A stretch of DNA of 64,000 nt from Bacteroidia bacterium (GTDB lineage: Bacteria; Bacteroidota; Bacteroidia; B-17B0; Aurantibacillaceae): positions 62,001 to 126,000 of the forward strand of contig JAEUTN010000020.1 of NCBI GenBank assembly GCA_016787895.1, read 5' to 3'. Numbering within the stretch: the first letter of the stretch is position 1; each line of letters begins with the position of its first letter. Positions 44,567-52,331 of this stretch are shown here, one piece after another. The notes below the pieces were generated by a model. The model did not search any database. It was not told the DNA's origin and worked only from the letters and a program-made list of their open reading frames with translations. A program made the position numbers and the translations under genes.

Positions 44567-45799
44567 ATGAATACCGAAAAGCTAAATTTTACAGTACCCT
44601 CTAAAGCCAGGATGTTTTCTATGGCTTTGATGGCAGTGGGGCTCATTTCCATTATTGTGATGTTTTTAACGGACCATGTGGAAGGCGATGCACATTACCA
44701 TAACAACCGCGCCTGGAGCAATGTGTTTGCAGGGGCCTTCTTTTTTATGGCTATCGCGCTTGCTGCCGCCTTTTTCCTTGGTTTGCAATACGCTGCCGAA
44801 GCGGGCTGGGCCACTACCATCAAACGTGTGATTGAAGCGGTAACCATGTATTTGCCATGGGGATTAAGCTTTTTAATGCTCTTATTTATTCTTGGTCAAT
44901 TTCATGTTCACCACATTTACCACTGGATGGCTGATGGCATTGCAACACCGGGGCACGAAAATTATGATGAGGTGATTGCCAACAAAATGGGGTATTTTGG
45001 TTGGTTCTGGTGGTTAAGAACCATCTTGTACATTATCGGTTGGATGTGGTTTACGTTTAAGTTAAGAAACAACTCACTCGCCGCGGATAAGCTGGATATA
45101 GACATTAACAACAGTTACCACTGGAAAAACGTAAAGCTTGGCGCCTGGTTCATGGTGTTGTTTGCAGTTACTTCTTCAACCGCTTCATGGGATTGGGTAA
45201 TGAGCATTGATACGCACTGGTTTTCTACATTGTTTGGCTGGTACATTTTCTCCGGCATGTGGATCAGCGCCTTAGTAGCCATTACCATCCTTATTATCTG
45301 GTTGAGAAAATTAGGCTATCTGGAATTTGTAACTGAAAGTACTGTTCATGATATGGGCAAATGGATGTTCGCCATCTCTTTTCTTTGGACCTATTTATAT
45401 TTTTCTCAATTCATGCTTATCTGGTACGCCGATATTCCTGAGGAGGTAGTATATTATCAAACCCGTTGGGAAAGTTACAAAGCATTGATGTGGACCGTGT
45501 TTTTCATCAACTTCGCTTTGCCGATGGTGATGTTGATGAGCCGCGACAGCAAACGCAATTTCTTTTTCCTGATGTTTGTGGGTACCATCATTTTTATCGG
45601 ACACTACCTCGATGTGATTATGATTGTAATGCCCGGAACTGTTGGTCACCACTGGACCGGCCTGAGCTGGATGGAATTCGGAACATTTTTCTTTTTCCTT
45701 GGTTTGTTTATCCATGTGGTGCTGAACGCGCTTGCCAAAGCCCCTTTGCTGGTAAAACACCACCCGTTCCTGGAAGAAAGTTTACACCATTCAACCTGA
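44567..45799 (+). CDS. actF: Alternative complex III subunit ActF
   Basis: 410 residues with about ten membrane helices. Diagnostic stretches are H-Y-H-N-N-R-A-W-S-N near residue 45, the V-H-H-I-Y-H-W loop near residue 125, and T-S-S-T-A-S-W-D-W-V-M-S-I-D near residue 203. ActF is the second large membrane subunit and a structural relative of ActC. It is the last act gene; coxB follows after 44 bases, so the complex and its oxidase are co-transcribed. Confidence 0.94.
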   Translation: MNTEKLNFTVPSKARMFSMALMAVGLISIIVMFLTDHVEGDAHYHNNRAWSNVFAGAFFFMAIALAAAFFLGLQYAAEAGWATTIKRVIEAVTMYLPWGLSFLMLLFILGQFHVHHIYHWMADGIATPGHENYDEVIANKMGYFGWFWWLRTILYIIGWMWFTFKLRNNSLAADKLDIDINNSYHWKNVKLGAWFMVLFAVTSSTASWDWVMSIDTHWFSTLFGWYIFSGMWISALVAITILIIWLRKLGYLEFVTESTVHDMGKWMFAISFLWTYLYFSQFMLIWYADIPEEVVYYQTRWESYKALMWTVFFINFALPMVMLMSRDSKRNFFFLMFVGTIIFIGHYLDVIMIVMPGTVGHHWTGLSWMEFGTFFFFLGLFIHVVLNALAKAPLLVKHHPFLEESLHHST

Positions 45800-45843
45800 T
45801 CAGTTAAAGACATAAACGAGTAAAAATTATAAATACAAATACG

Positions 45844-46875
45844 ATGAATCTATTAGTTCTTTTAGCCATAATACTACTGATTGTAGCAGGGCATCAATTA
45901 CTCAGGGTGATAGAGCTGAGCCGTGGATTGAAAAAAACCAGGGAGTGGCAGATCAGTGACGCAGATAACAACCTGATGGGGAAAGCCATGATAGGGTTTA
46001 TGGTGGTGTTCTTCGCTTTCTTTTTCTGGCAGGTCAATCGCTGGATGGACCGCTCATTACCACCGGCTGCTTCAGAGCATGGTGTAAAAGTTGACCTTCT
46101 TTGGGATGCAAACATTTACCTGATTACGTTTGTTTTTCTGGTAACCAATTTCTTTTTGTTCTGGTTTGCATACAAATACCGTGGTAACAGTAAAGCGAAA
46201 GCTGAATTTATCCCCCACAACAACAAACTCGAAATGTTGTGGACCATTGTACCTGCCGTGGCTTTGGCTTTTATCATCATTTTTGGATTAAAATACTGGA
46301 ATGAAATCATGGATCCTGCTGAGGAGAAAGATAAAGTAATTGTGGAGTTGTATGCCAAACAATTCGACTGGACCGCCCGTTATCCGGGTAAGGACAATGA
46401 ATTGGGTGAAACCGATTTCCGCCAGATCAATGGCAGTAATCCGGTGGGTATGGATACCAGCGACGCAAGAGGCAACGATGACTTGCTGGTAAAAAACGAA
46501 TTTCATATTCCTGTAGGCACCGAAGTTGAACTCAGAATGCGCAGCCGCGACGTGATACACAGCGCGTACCTGCCGCATTTCCGCGCCCAGATGAACTGTG
46601 TGCCCGGTATGATCACGTATTTTAAGTTTAAGCCAACCAAAACTACGGCTGAAATGCGTAAAGATCCATATGTGATAAAAATGATGGCCGGCATCAATGC
46701 CCAGCGTGCGAAAGAAAACAAAGAGCCCGTAGAGTTTGATTATCTTCTTCTTTGCAATAAAATTTGCGGAGCTTCTCACTATAACATGCAAATGAACGTG
46801 ATAGTGGATTCACCGGCTGATTACAAGATCTGGAAATCAAAACTAAAGGCCGTTAAAACTGTTGCCAGTAAATAA
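45844..46875 (+). CDS. coxB: Cytochrome c oxidase subunit II
   Basis: 343 residues. A hydrophobic N-terminus and two further membrane segments (about residues 45-65 and 90-112) precede a periplasmic cupredoxin domain. The CuA site is C-N-K-I-C-G-A-S-H-Y-N-M near residues 302-313, with the remote His in I-H-S-A-Y-L-P-H-F. The usual Glu of C-x-E-x-C is Lys here; that residue binds copper through its backbone, so the site can still work. No C-x-x-C-H is present, so this is not a caa3-type fusion; electrons must come from ActE or another cytochrome. Confidence 0.94.
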   Translation: MNLLVLLAIILLIVAGHQLLRVIELSRGLKKTREWQISDADNNLMGKAMIGFMVVFFAFFFWQVNRWMDRSLPPAASEHGVKVDLLWDANIYLITFVFLVTNFFLFWFAYKYRGNSKAKAEFIPHNNKLEMLWTIVPAVALAFIIIFGLKYWNEIMDPAEEKDKVIVELYAKQFDWTARYPGKDNELGETDFRQINGSNPVGMDTSDARGNDDLLVKNEFHIPVGTEVELRMRSRDVIHSAYLPHFRAQMNCVPGMITYFKFKPTKTTAEMRKDPYVIKMMAGINAQRAKENKEPVEFDYLLLCNKICGASHYNMQMNVIVDSPADYKIWKSKLKAVKTVASK

Positions 46876-46905
46876 GTAATTTAAAAATTTCTAAACCGTA
46901 ATAAA

Positions 46906-48729
46906 ATGTCAACTCCTACATCAACCGCATTAGAACAGGAACACCTGGCGCATCACGATCATGTGCACGATCACGATGACCACGAGGAGAGTTTTGTAAG
47001 CAAGTACATCTTTAGCATGGATCACAAGGTGATCTCGCGGCAGTTTTTGATTACCGCGGTCATCATGGCGGTAGTGGCTATGGTGATGTCGGTTATTTTC
47101 CGTCTTCAATTGGCCTGGCCGGGTGAAAAATTCGCTTTCATCAACTCCATGTTGGGCGATAAATGGGGTAAGGATGGAATTCTCGACCCAAACATGTACC
47201 TGGCTTTGGTTACCATTCACGGTACCATTATGGTATTTTTTGTGTTAACAGGGGGCTTGAGCGGTACTTTCAGTAACCTGCTTATTCCTTATCAGATTGG
47301 CGCACGCGATATGGCCTCCGGTTTCCTCAACATGCTTTCGTACTGGTTCTTTTTTGTGTCCAGTGTTATCATGCTCACCTCTCTGTTTATTGAGGATGGA
47401 CCTGCTTCCGGTGGTTGGACAATTTACCCTCCATTATCGGCTTTGCCTGAAGCCATGCCGGGATCTAAGCTGGGAATGACCCTTTGGCTGGCCTCTATGG
47501 CCATCTTCATTATTTCCTCACTTCTCGGAAGTTTGAATTACATCATTACCGTTATCAATTTGCGCACCAAGGGCATGAAAATGACCCGCATGCCGCTCAC
47601 CATCTGGGCCTTTTTAATTACCGCCATTTTGGGTGTGCTTTCTTTCCCGGTACTATTCTCTTGTGCGCTGTTATTGATTTTTGACCGCAGCTTCAACACT
47701 TCTTTCTACCTTTCTGATATTTATATCGGCGGACGTCCTTTGGACAATGTAGGTGGTAGTCCAATTTTATTTGAGCACTTATTCTGGTTTTTAGGACACC
47801 CGGAGGTATACATCGTATTGTTGCCGGCTCTTGGTATTACATCAGAAATCATTTCCACCAGTTCACGTAAACCAATTTTTGGTTACAGAGCCATGATTGG
47901 TTCCATTCTGGCCATTGGTTTCCTTTCTTTCATCGTATGGGGTCACCACATGTTTATGACTGGTATGAACCCATTTCTCGGCTCTGTGTTTGTGTTTACC
48001 ACTTTGTTGATTGCTATCCCATCAGCCGTTAAAGCCTTCAACTACATTACAACCATGTGGAAAGGAAACATACAATACACTCCGGCCATGTTGTTTTCTG
48101 TAGGTTTGGTTTCCTCATTTATCACTGGAGGGGTTACAGGTATCATTTTGGCTGACTCTACCCTCGACATTAACGTGCACGACACGTATTTTGTGGTAGC
48201 TCACTTCCACATTGTAATGGGCTTAAGCGCCATCTTTGGGATGTTTGCAGGTGTTTACCACTGGTTCCCGAAATTGTTCCTTCGTATGATGAATAAAAAG
48301 CTGGGCTATTTGCACTTCTGGACTACTATTGTTTGCGCGTATGGGGTGTTTTTCCCGATGCACTTCCTTGGTTTGGCCGGGGTTCCCCGCCGTTACTACA
48401 CCAACAGTGAGTTTCCGATGTTCGACAATTTGGTTGACGTGAATGAGATTGTGACCATTTGTGCCATCATCGGTGCTTTATCACAGGGTATTTTCCTGTT
48501 TAATTTCTTCTACAGCATGTTCCGTGGCGAAAAAGCACCACAAAACCCATGGAAATCCAATACACTTGAATGGACCACACCAATGGCGCATGTGCATGGC
48601 AACTGGCCGGGCCCGCTTCCTGTGGTTCACCGCTGGGCTTATGACTACAGCAAACCCGGTAAAGACAAGGATTTTGTACCTCAAACAGTACCTCTTGAAG
48701 CAGGGGAGTCGGATGAGGGCGGACATTAA
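46906..48729 (+). CDS. coxA: Cytochrome c oxidase subunit I
   Basis: 607 residues, twelve or more membrane helices, catalytic subunit that reduces oxygen and pumps protons. Seen: an N-terminal His-rich extension (H-H-D-H-V-H-D-H-D-D-H), H-G-T-I-M-V-F-F with the low-spin haem His near residue 105, H-P-E-V-Y-I-V near residue 296 (CuB His and the cross-linked Tyr), W-G-H-H-M-F near residue 345, and A-H-F-H-I-V-M-G near residue 431 (haem a3 and haem a ligands). The H-P-E-V-Y form marks an A-type oxidase. Last gene of the operon, followed by a terminator; no subunit III or IV gene is visible here. Confidence 0.96.
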   Translation: MSTPTSTALEQEHLAHHDHVHDHDDHEESFVSKYIFSMDHKVISRQFLITAVIMAVVAMVMSVIFRLQLAWPGEKFAFINSMLGDKWGKDGILDPNMYLALVTIHGTIMVFFVLTGGLSGTFSNLLIPYQIGARDMASGFLNMLSYWFFFVSSVIMLTSLFIEDGPASGGWTIYPPLSALPEAMPGSKLGMTLWLASMAIFIISSLLGSLNYIITVINLRTKGMKMTRMPLTIWAFLITAILGVLSFPVLFSCALLLIFDRSFNTSFYLSDIYIGGRPLDNVGGSPILFEHLFWFLGHPEVYIVLLPALGITSEIISTSSRKPIFGYRAMIGSILAIGFLSFIVWGHHMFMTGMNPFLGSVFVFTTLLIAIPSAVKAFNYITTMWKGNIQYTPAMLFSVGLVSSFITGGVTGIILADSTLDINVHDTYFVVAHFHIVMGLSAIFGMFAGVYHWFPKLFLRMMNKKLGYLHFWTTIVCAYGVFFPMHFLGLAGVPRRYYTNSEFPMFDNLVDVNEIVTICAIIGALSQGIFLFNFFYSMFRGEKAPQNPWKSNTLEWTTPMAHVHGNWPGPLPVVHRWAYDYSKPGKDKDFVPQTVPLEAGESDEGGH

Positions 48730-48742
48730 GCCAAACCCACTT

Positions 48743-48768
48743 AAAACCCCGGTAATACGGGGTTTTTT
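48743..48768 (+). terminator. Terminator after coxA
   Basis: Perfect 9-bp stem AAAACCCCG/CGGGGTTTT (48743-48751 with 48758-48766) and a T run, 14 bases after the coxA stop. It ends the act-cox operon. Confidence 0.9.
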
Positions 48769-48821
48769 ATTTATTCCAAAAGCCTTTATGTTAAATTTAA
48801 CCTGAAGCCTGCTTTTTTACT

Positions 48822-48829
48822 TACATTTG
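48822..48829 (+). promoter_or_regulatory. TAnnTTTG -7 box before the 63-residue gene
   Basis: TACATTTG, 24 bases upstream of the GTG start at 48854, matches the Bacteroidota -7 consensus. The -33 element is not evident. Confidence 0.33.
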
Positions 48830-48853
48830 TAATAACTTATTAACACAAACTCG

Positions 48854-49045
48854 GTGGATAGCACTAACGATAAATTGAAAGAAGCCTATTTAAAGGTGAA
48901 GCTGTTGCAGGAAAGGAAGCTCGCGATCCAAAAGGAATTAGAAAGCATTGATCTTCAGATTAAGGATATCCTGAGCAAGGAAAGTCTGATGGCTTTTGAT
49001 TCCGTAAAGAACGTGTACCTTCTTAACGTCAACTTCAGGGCTTAA
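48854..49045 (+). CDS. Small charged coiled-coil hypothetical protein
   Basis: 63 residues from a GTG start, no ATG alternative before residue 46. Residues 5-45 are rich in Lys, Glu and Leu with heptad-like spacing (L-K-E-A-Y-L-K-V-K-L-L-Q-E-R-K-L), which predicts a single coiled coil. It has its own promoter-like box and lies between the coxA terminator and the pirin gene, with 35 bases to the latter. No family recognised; a real gene seems likelier than not because of coding-like composition and spacing. Confidence 0.5.
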   Translation: MDSTNDKLKEAYLKVKLLQERKLAIQKELESIDLQIKDILSKESLMAFDSVKNVYLLNVNFRA

Positions 49046-49080
49046 GTTTAACCCACTTCATTCATTTTTCGCTTATTTCT

Positions 49081-49956
49081 ATGGCTTCTTTAAAGAAGGT
49101 ACGTCAGGTATTGCCACGCCCGGCTCGTTTCAACATGGTTGGGGATGGGTTCAGGGTATACAATTACTTTCCCAACGGTTATCCGATTCGCGAGCAATTC
49201 AGTCCCTTTCTGATGCTGGATTTTAATCCCGAACATGATTTTGGTCCGTCTGCCCGTCCGCGCGGAGTAGATGTGCACCCTCATAAAGGATTTGAAACAG
49301 TGACCATTGCTTATAAAGGCCATGTGGCTCATCACGACAGTACCGGCAACAGCGGGGTAATTCATCCCGGAGACGTACAATGGATGACGGCCGGAGACGG
49401 CATATTACATAAAGAATACCACGAAACCGAATTTTCAAAAACCGGAGGACCTTTTGAAATGGTGCAATTGTGGGTGAACCTCCCGGCCAAATTCAAATCG
49501 GTACCTGCCGGATACCAGAGCATTCAGTCAGGCGACATGGGTGTGTACAAACTTCCCGGAGAAAAAGGAGAGGTTCGGGTGATTGCAGGGGAAATGAATG
49601 GGGTAAAAGGACCGGCCAAAACCCACACACCAATTTATGTTTACGATATGCGCCTCAACTCGGGTGCCGAAGTAAACTGGCATGTGCCTGAACTGTTTAA
49701 TTCAGCTCTGCTTTCGATTGAAGGCGAAGGAGAAGTGAACGGCAGCCATTTTAAGCCTCACGATTTTGTTTTTTTCACCAACGAAGGAGAAACCCTACAG
49801 CTTAAAGCTAAGAGCGAATGCACTTTGCTGTTTTTGGCCGGAGAACCTATTCATGAACCCATTGCCCAATATGGCCCATTTGTGATGAACTCCATGCAGG
49901 AAATACACAAAGCCATTGAGGAATTTAACAGCGGTAAATTCGGTCATCTGGATTAA
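49081..49956 (+). CDS. Pirin family protein
   Basis: 291 residues, double-cupin fold. The metal site is recognisable in V-D-V-H-P-H-K-G-F-E-T-V near residue 60, G-H-V-A-H-H-D-S near residue 80 and the H-K-E-Y-H-E segment near residue 105. Pirins bind iron or other metals; bacterial members are reported to have quercetinase activity or to act as redox-linked regulators, and the role here is open. Single gene closed by a bidirectional terminator. Confidence 0.93.
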   Translation: MASLKKVRQVLPRPARFNMVGDGFRVYNYFPNGYPIREQFSPFLMLDFNPEHDFGPSARPRGVDVHPHKGFETVTIAYKGHVAHHDSTGNSGVIHPGDVQWMTAGDGILHKEYHETEFSKTGGPFEMVQLWVNLPAKFKSVPAGYQSIQSGDMGVYKLPGEKGEVRVIAGEMNGVKGPAKTHTPIYVYDMRLNSGAEVNWHVPELFNSALLSIEGEGEVNGSHFKPHDFVFFTNEGETLQLKAKSECTLLFLAGEPIHEPIAQYGPFVMNSMQEIHKAIEEFNSGKFGHLD

Positions 49957-49978
49957 ATAAAAGCTATAGTTACAAATA

Positions 49979-50003
49979 AAAAACCCGGCAGAACCGGGTT
50001 TTT
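49979..50003. terminator. Bidirectional terminator between the pirin and DUF4476 genes
   Basis: 10-bp stem AAAAACCCGG/CCGGGTTTTT (49979-49988 with 49994-50003), five-base loop, with A and T runs on the two sides. It serves the convergent genes on both strands. Confidence 0.88.
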
Positions 50004-50022
50004 GAATTTTTAAACGGAGTAT

Positions 50023-51003
50023 TTATTTTTCAAGAAAAGCATTCAGCTCATCGGTGCTGCTGCTGAAGGAAAACACATCCCCTACCTGGTAATAATTTCC
50101 TTTCTCGGTACAATAATCGTAAGCGTATTTAGCATAGGCCAATTTATCTTCATCCATGCTGAAGAGGCTGCAGATTTCTTTGATTTGATTTACGGAAAGG
50201 CAGGCGTTTTTAGTGGCTACTTTTGCTGTGCTCATTTTTGTATCGGAAAAAGGTTTAGCCTCCACCGATTGTTTGAGTTTGCTGAAATCAGCGGAACCCA
50301 TGGCTGTTGAACAGCCCGTGCTTTTGGCAACAGGAGCATTCGTCGAAGCGGCCTCTGATTTAGAGTTGGTATTTGATGAACTTGAGCTGGTGGTGGTAAC
50401 GGTGGTTGAGCTGGTTGAGTTCAAAGTGCCTCCACTCATATTTTCCATTCCACTAACGTTCATGCTGATGCCCACCCCGGCCATGTTTACATTAACAGCC
50501 ACATTATTTGGGTCAACATTGGTGTTGGTGTTTACCTGGGTTGTGGTAGTGGTAACAGTCGTTTGAGAAACACTGCCTCCGCTTGATGTGGTTTGGTTCA
50601 CCGCGGTGCCATTATCGCCTGTAGTTTCGGTGCTGTGATAAGCAACAGTTGCAGCCCCGGCGTTGCCCGGATCGTTCAGCGCGGTTTGCCCAAAATAACG
50701 AAGTTTCAATTGTTTTTTTGAATCTTCCTTTATTCTCACGGTGTGCTCAAAGCCCGGCTCCATGGCCATGTTTTGTTTTAGTTGAGGTTTTGCCTTGTCT
50801 TCAAACTCAATTCTCAAACTTACATTTGGTGAAAGTCCGGTAACCTTAACATTCGATTCGGGTTTGTTGTTTTGTTTTACACCGTTGATATAAGCATAAA
50901 ACGTATATCCGTCTTCAGAAAAAATCACCAGGTTGATTTTGTCCTGTGCAAGGGAAAAAAGTCCCATCATCAGGAAGAGAAAGAGTGTTGTTGTTTTTTT
51001 CAT
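50023..51003 (-). CDS. Secreted DUF4476 domain protein
   Basis: 326 residues with a signal peptide (ends F-S-L-A-Q). Residues 20-110 form a beta-rich domain with Y-T-F-Y-A-Y-I-N-G-V-K-Q-N. A low-complexity linker rich in Thr, Ser and Asn (about 115-235, strings such as T-T-T-T-T and S-S-S-S-S) joins it to a C-terminal DUF4476 domain (about 240-326), recognised by F-S-D-T-K-M-S-T-A-K and I-C-S-L-F-S-M-D-E-D-K-L-A-Y-A-K. The family is common in Bacteroidota and has no assigned role. No T9SS tail. Single gene. Confidence 0.85.
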   Translation of the reverse strand: MKKTTTLFLFLMMGLFSLAQDKINLVIFSEDGYTFYAYINGVKQNNKPESNVKVTGLSPNVSLRIEFEDKAKPQLKQNMAMEPGFEHTVRIKEDSKKQLKLRYFGQTALNDPGNAGAATVAYHSTETTGDNGTAVNQTTSSGGSVSQTTVTTTTTQVNTNTNVDPNNVAVNVNMAGVGISMNVSGMENMSGGTLNSTSSTTVTTTSSSSSNTNSKSEAASTNAPVAKSTGCSTAMGSADFSKLKQSVEAKPFSDTKMSTAKVATKNACLSVNQIKEICSLFSMDEDKLAYAKYAYDYCTEKGNYYQVGDVFSFSSSTDELNAFLEK

Positions 51004-51063
51004 AGTGTATTTATTTAGGTTATTGATTTGAGTTTATTCTGATTTACAAGAATCGCACCATAA

Positions 51064-52152
51064 TTATACGAACTTCTCTCCCTTTTTCACTTTAACATCA
51101 TTTACAAAATTGCGGATCTGCTGTTCGTCCTCTTTTTTGCAAATCATGAGCACACCTTTACTTTCCACCACAATGTAATCGTTCAGGCCTTGCAAAACCA
51201 CAAGCTTATCGTTGGGCATATGCACAATACAATTGTTGCAGTCGTAAGTAATCACGTTTTTTCCGATCAGGGCATTTTTGTGATCATCTTTATGAATGTG
51301 TGTGTACAAACTTCCCCAGGTGCCCAAATCACTCCAGCCAAAAATACTAGCTCTTACATAGGAGTTTTGCGCCTTCTCCATCACACTGTAGTCGATAGAA
51401 ATATTTTTGCAGGTGGTATAAGCGCGCGCCACAAATTCCCGTTCTGTCGTCGTGTTGTAATTGTCCCAGCCTTCTTTAAACACATTCGCCAATTCGGAGT
51501 CGTGTTTTTCCATGGCTGAGATGATGCTTTGTGTGCTCCAGATAAAAATGCCCGAATTCCATAAAAAGTCCCCGCTTTCTACAAAAAAGTTGGCCATATC
51601 GGTATTGGGTTTTTCGGTAAAGGTTTTTACCTTATGAATCCGGCGATCGCGTTCTTCCACATCGCTTTTTACAAATTGAATGTAACCGTATCCTGTATCC
51701 GCACGTGTGGGTTTAATGCCTAAGGTAATTAAACAATCCTGATTTGCTGCTTTTTGGAAACAGGACTTTAGTGCTTTTATAAAGGTCTCTTCTTTTTTCA
51801 CCAGGTGATCGCTGGGCGCTACTACCGTAATGGCTTTGGGATCGCGTTTGTGAATTTTGTAGGAAGCATAGGCAATACAGGGTGCCGTGTTTCTTCTCGC
51901 CGGTTCTCCCAGAATATTTTCTTTCAACACCTGTGGCAGTTGTTCAGCCACCAAACCTTCGTAGGCATTGCTGGTCACCACGTAAATGTTTTCGTTTTTT
52001 ATGATCTTAACAAGTCGCTTGTAGGTTTGTTGCAACAAGGTTTCGCCTGTGCCTAGCACATCGAGAAATTGTTTTGGGTACTGCGATGTGCTCATGGGCC
52101 AAAAACGGGTGCCTACACCCCCGGCCATAATTATCGCGTAATGATGCTTCAT
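51064..52152 (-). CDS. manC: Mannose-1-phosphate guanylyltransferase
   Basis: 362 residues. Makes GDP-mannose from mannose-1-phosphate and GTP in the cytoplasm, for glycans and GDP-fucose. Seen: A-G-G-V-G-T-R-F-W-P-M-S near residue 10 (nucleotide-binding signature), P-K-Q-F-L near residue 26, V-V-A-P-S-D-H near residue 108, and F-T-E-K-P near residue 178. The short length shows that the isomerase domain found in bifunctional ManC/AlgA proteins is absent; the SIS-domain isomerase at 23800-24780 could supply that step. A TATTTTTG box lies at 52164-52171 on the same strand. Confidence 0.93.
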   Translation of the reverse strand: MKHHYAIIMAGGVGTRFWPMSTSQYPKQFLDVLGTGETLLQQTYKRLVKIIKNENIYVVTSNAYEGLVAEQLPQVLKENILGEPARRNTAPCIAYASYKIHKRDPKAITVVAPSDHLVKKEETFIKALKSCFQKAANQDCLITLGIKPTRADTGYGYIQFVKSDVEERDRRIHKVKTFTEKPNTDMANFFVESGDFLWNSGIFIWSTQSIISAMEKHDSELANVFKEGWDNYNTTTEREFVARAYTTCKNISIDYSVMEKAQNSYVRASIFGWSDLGTWGSLYTHIHKDDHKNALIGKNVITYDCNNCIVHMPNDKLVVLQGLNDYIVVESKGVLMICKKEDEQQIRNFVNDVKVKKGEKFV

Positions 52153-52163
52153 AAGGAATCACA

Positions 52164-52171
52164 CAAAAATA
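52164..52171 (-). promoter_or_regulatory. TAnnTTTG -7 box of manC
   Basis: TATTTTTG on the minus strand, 11 bases upstream of the manC ATG, matches the Bacteroidota -7 consensus. No good -33 element. Confidence 0.35.
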
Positions 52172-52232
52172 GAAATTAAAGCTTTTACAAGCGTTAAAAA
52201 AAGTTTATCCTTCTGGTTATCAGGAATTATCG

Positions 52233-52240
52233 TATATTTG
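52233..52240 (+). promoter_or_regulatory. TAnnTTTG -7 box of the helicase gene
   Basis: TATATTTG matches the -7 consensus and would give a leader of about 85 bases before the helicase ATG. The -33 element is weak. Confidence 0.4.
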
Positions 52241-52283
52241 CCGCGTCTGAATTTCATCTCGCCATTTTTGTATGGTCGGACAC

Positions 52284-52314
52284 ATTAACTGCGGGATGTT
52301 TTTTTGCAGTTAAT
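52284..52314 (+). promoter_or_regulatory. Hairpin in the leader of the DEAD-box helicase mRNA
   Basis: ATTAACTGC (52284-52292) pairs perfectly with GCAGTTAAT (52306-52314) around a 13-base loop that ends in seven T. It lies 17 bases before the start codon. DEAD-box helicases are often cold-induced through structured leaders; that role is inferred. Confidence 0.5.
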
Positions 52315-52331
52315 TATTTAAACAAATCCGT

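Noticed and set aside
46200..46875. caa3-type oxidase subunit II
   Set aside because: CoxB has the CuA site but no C-x-x-C-H haem motif.
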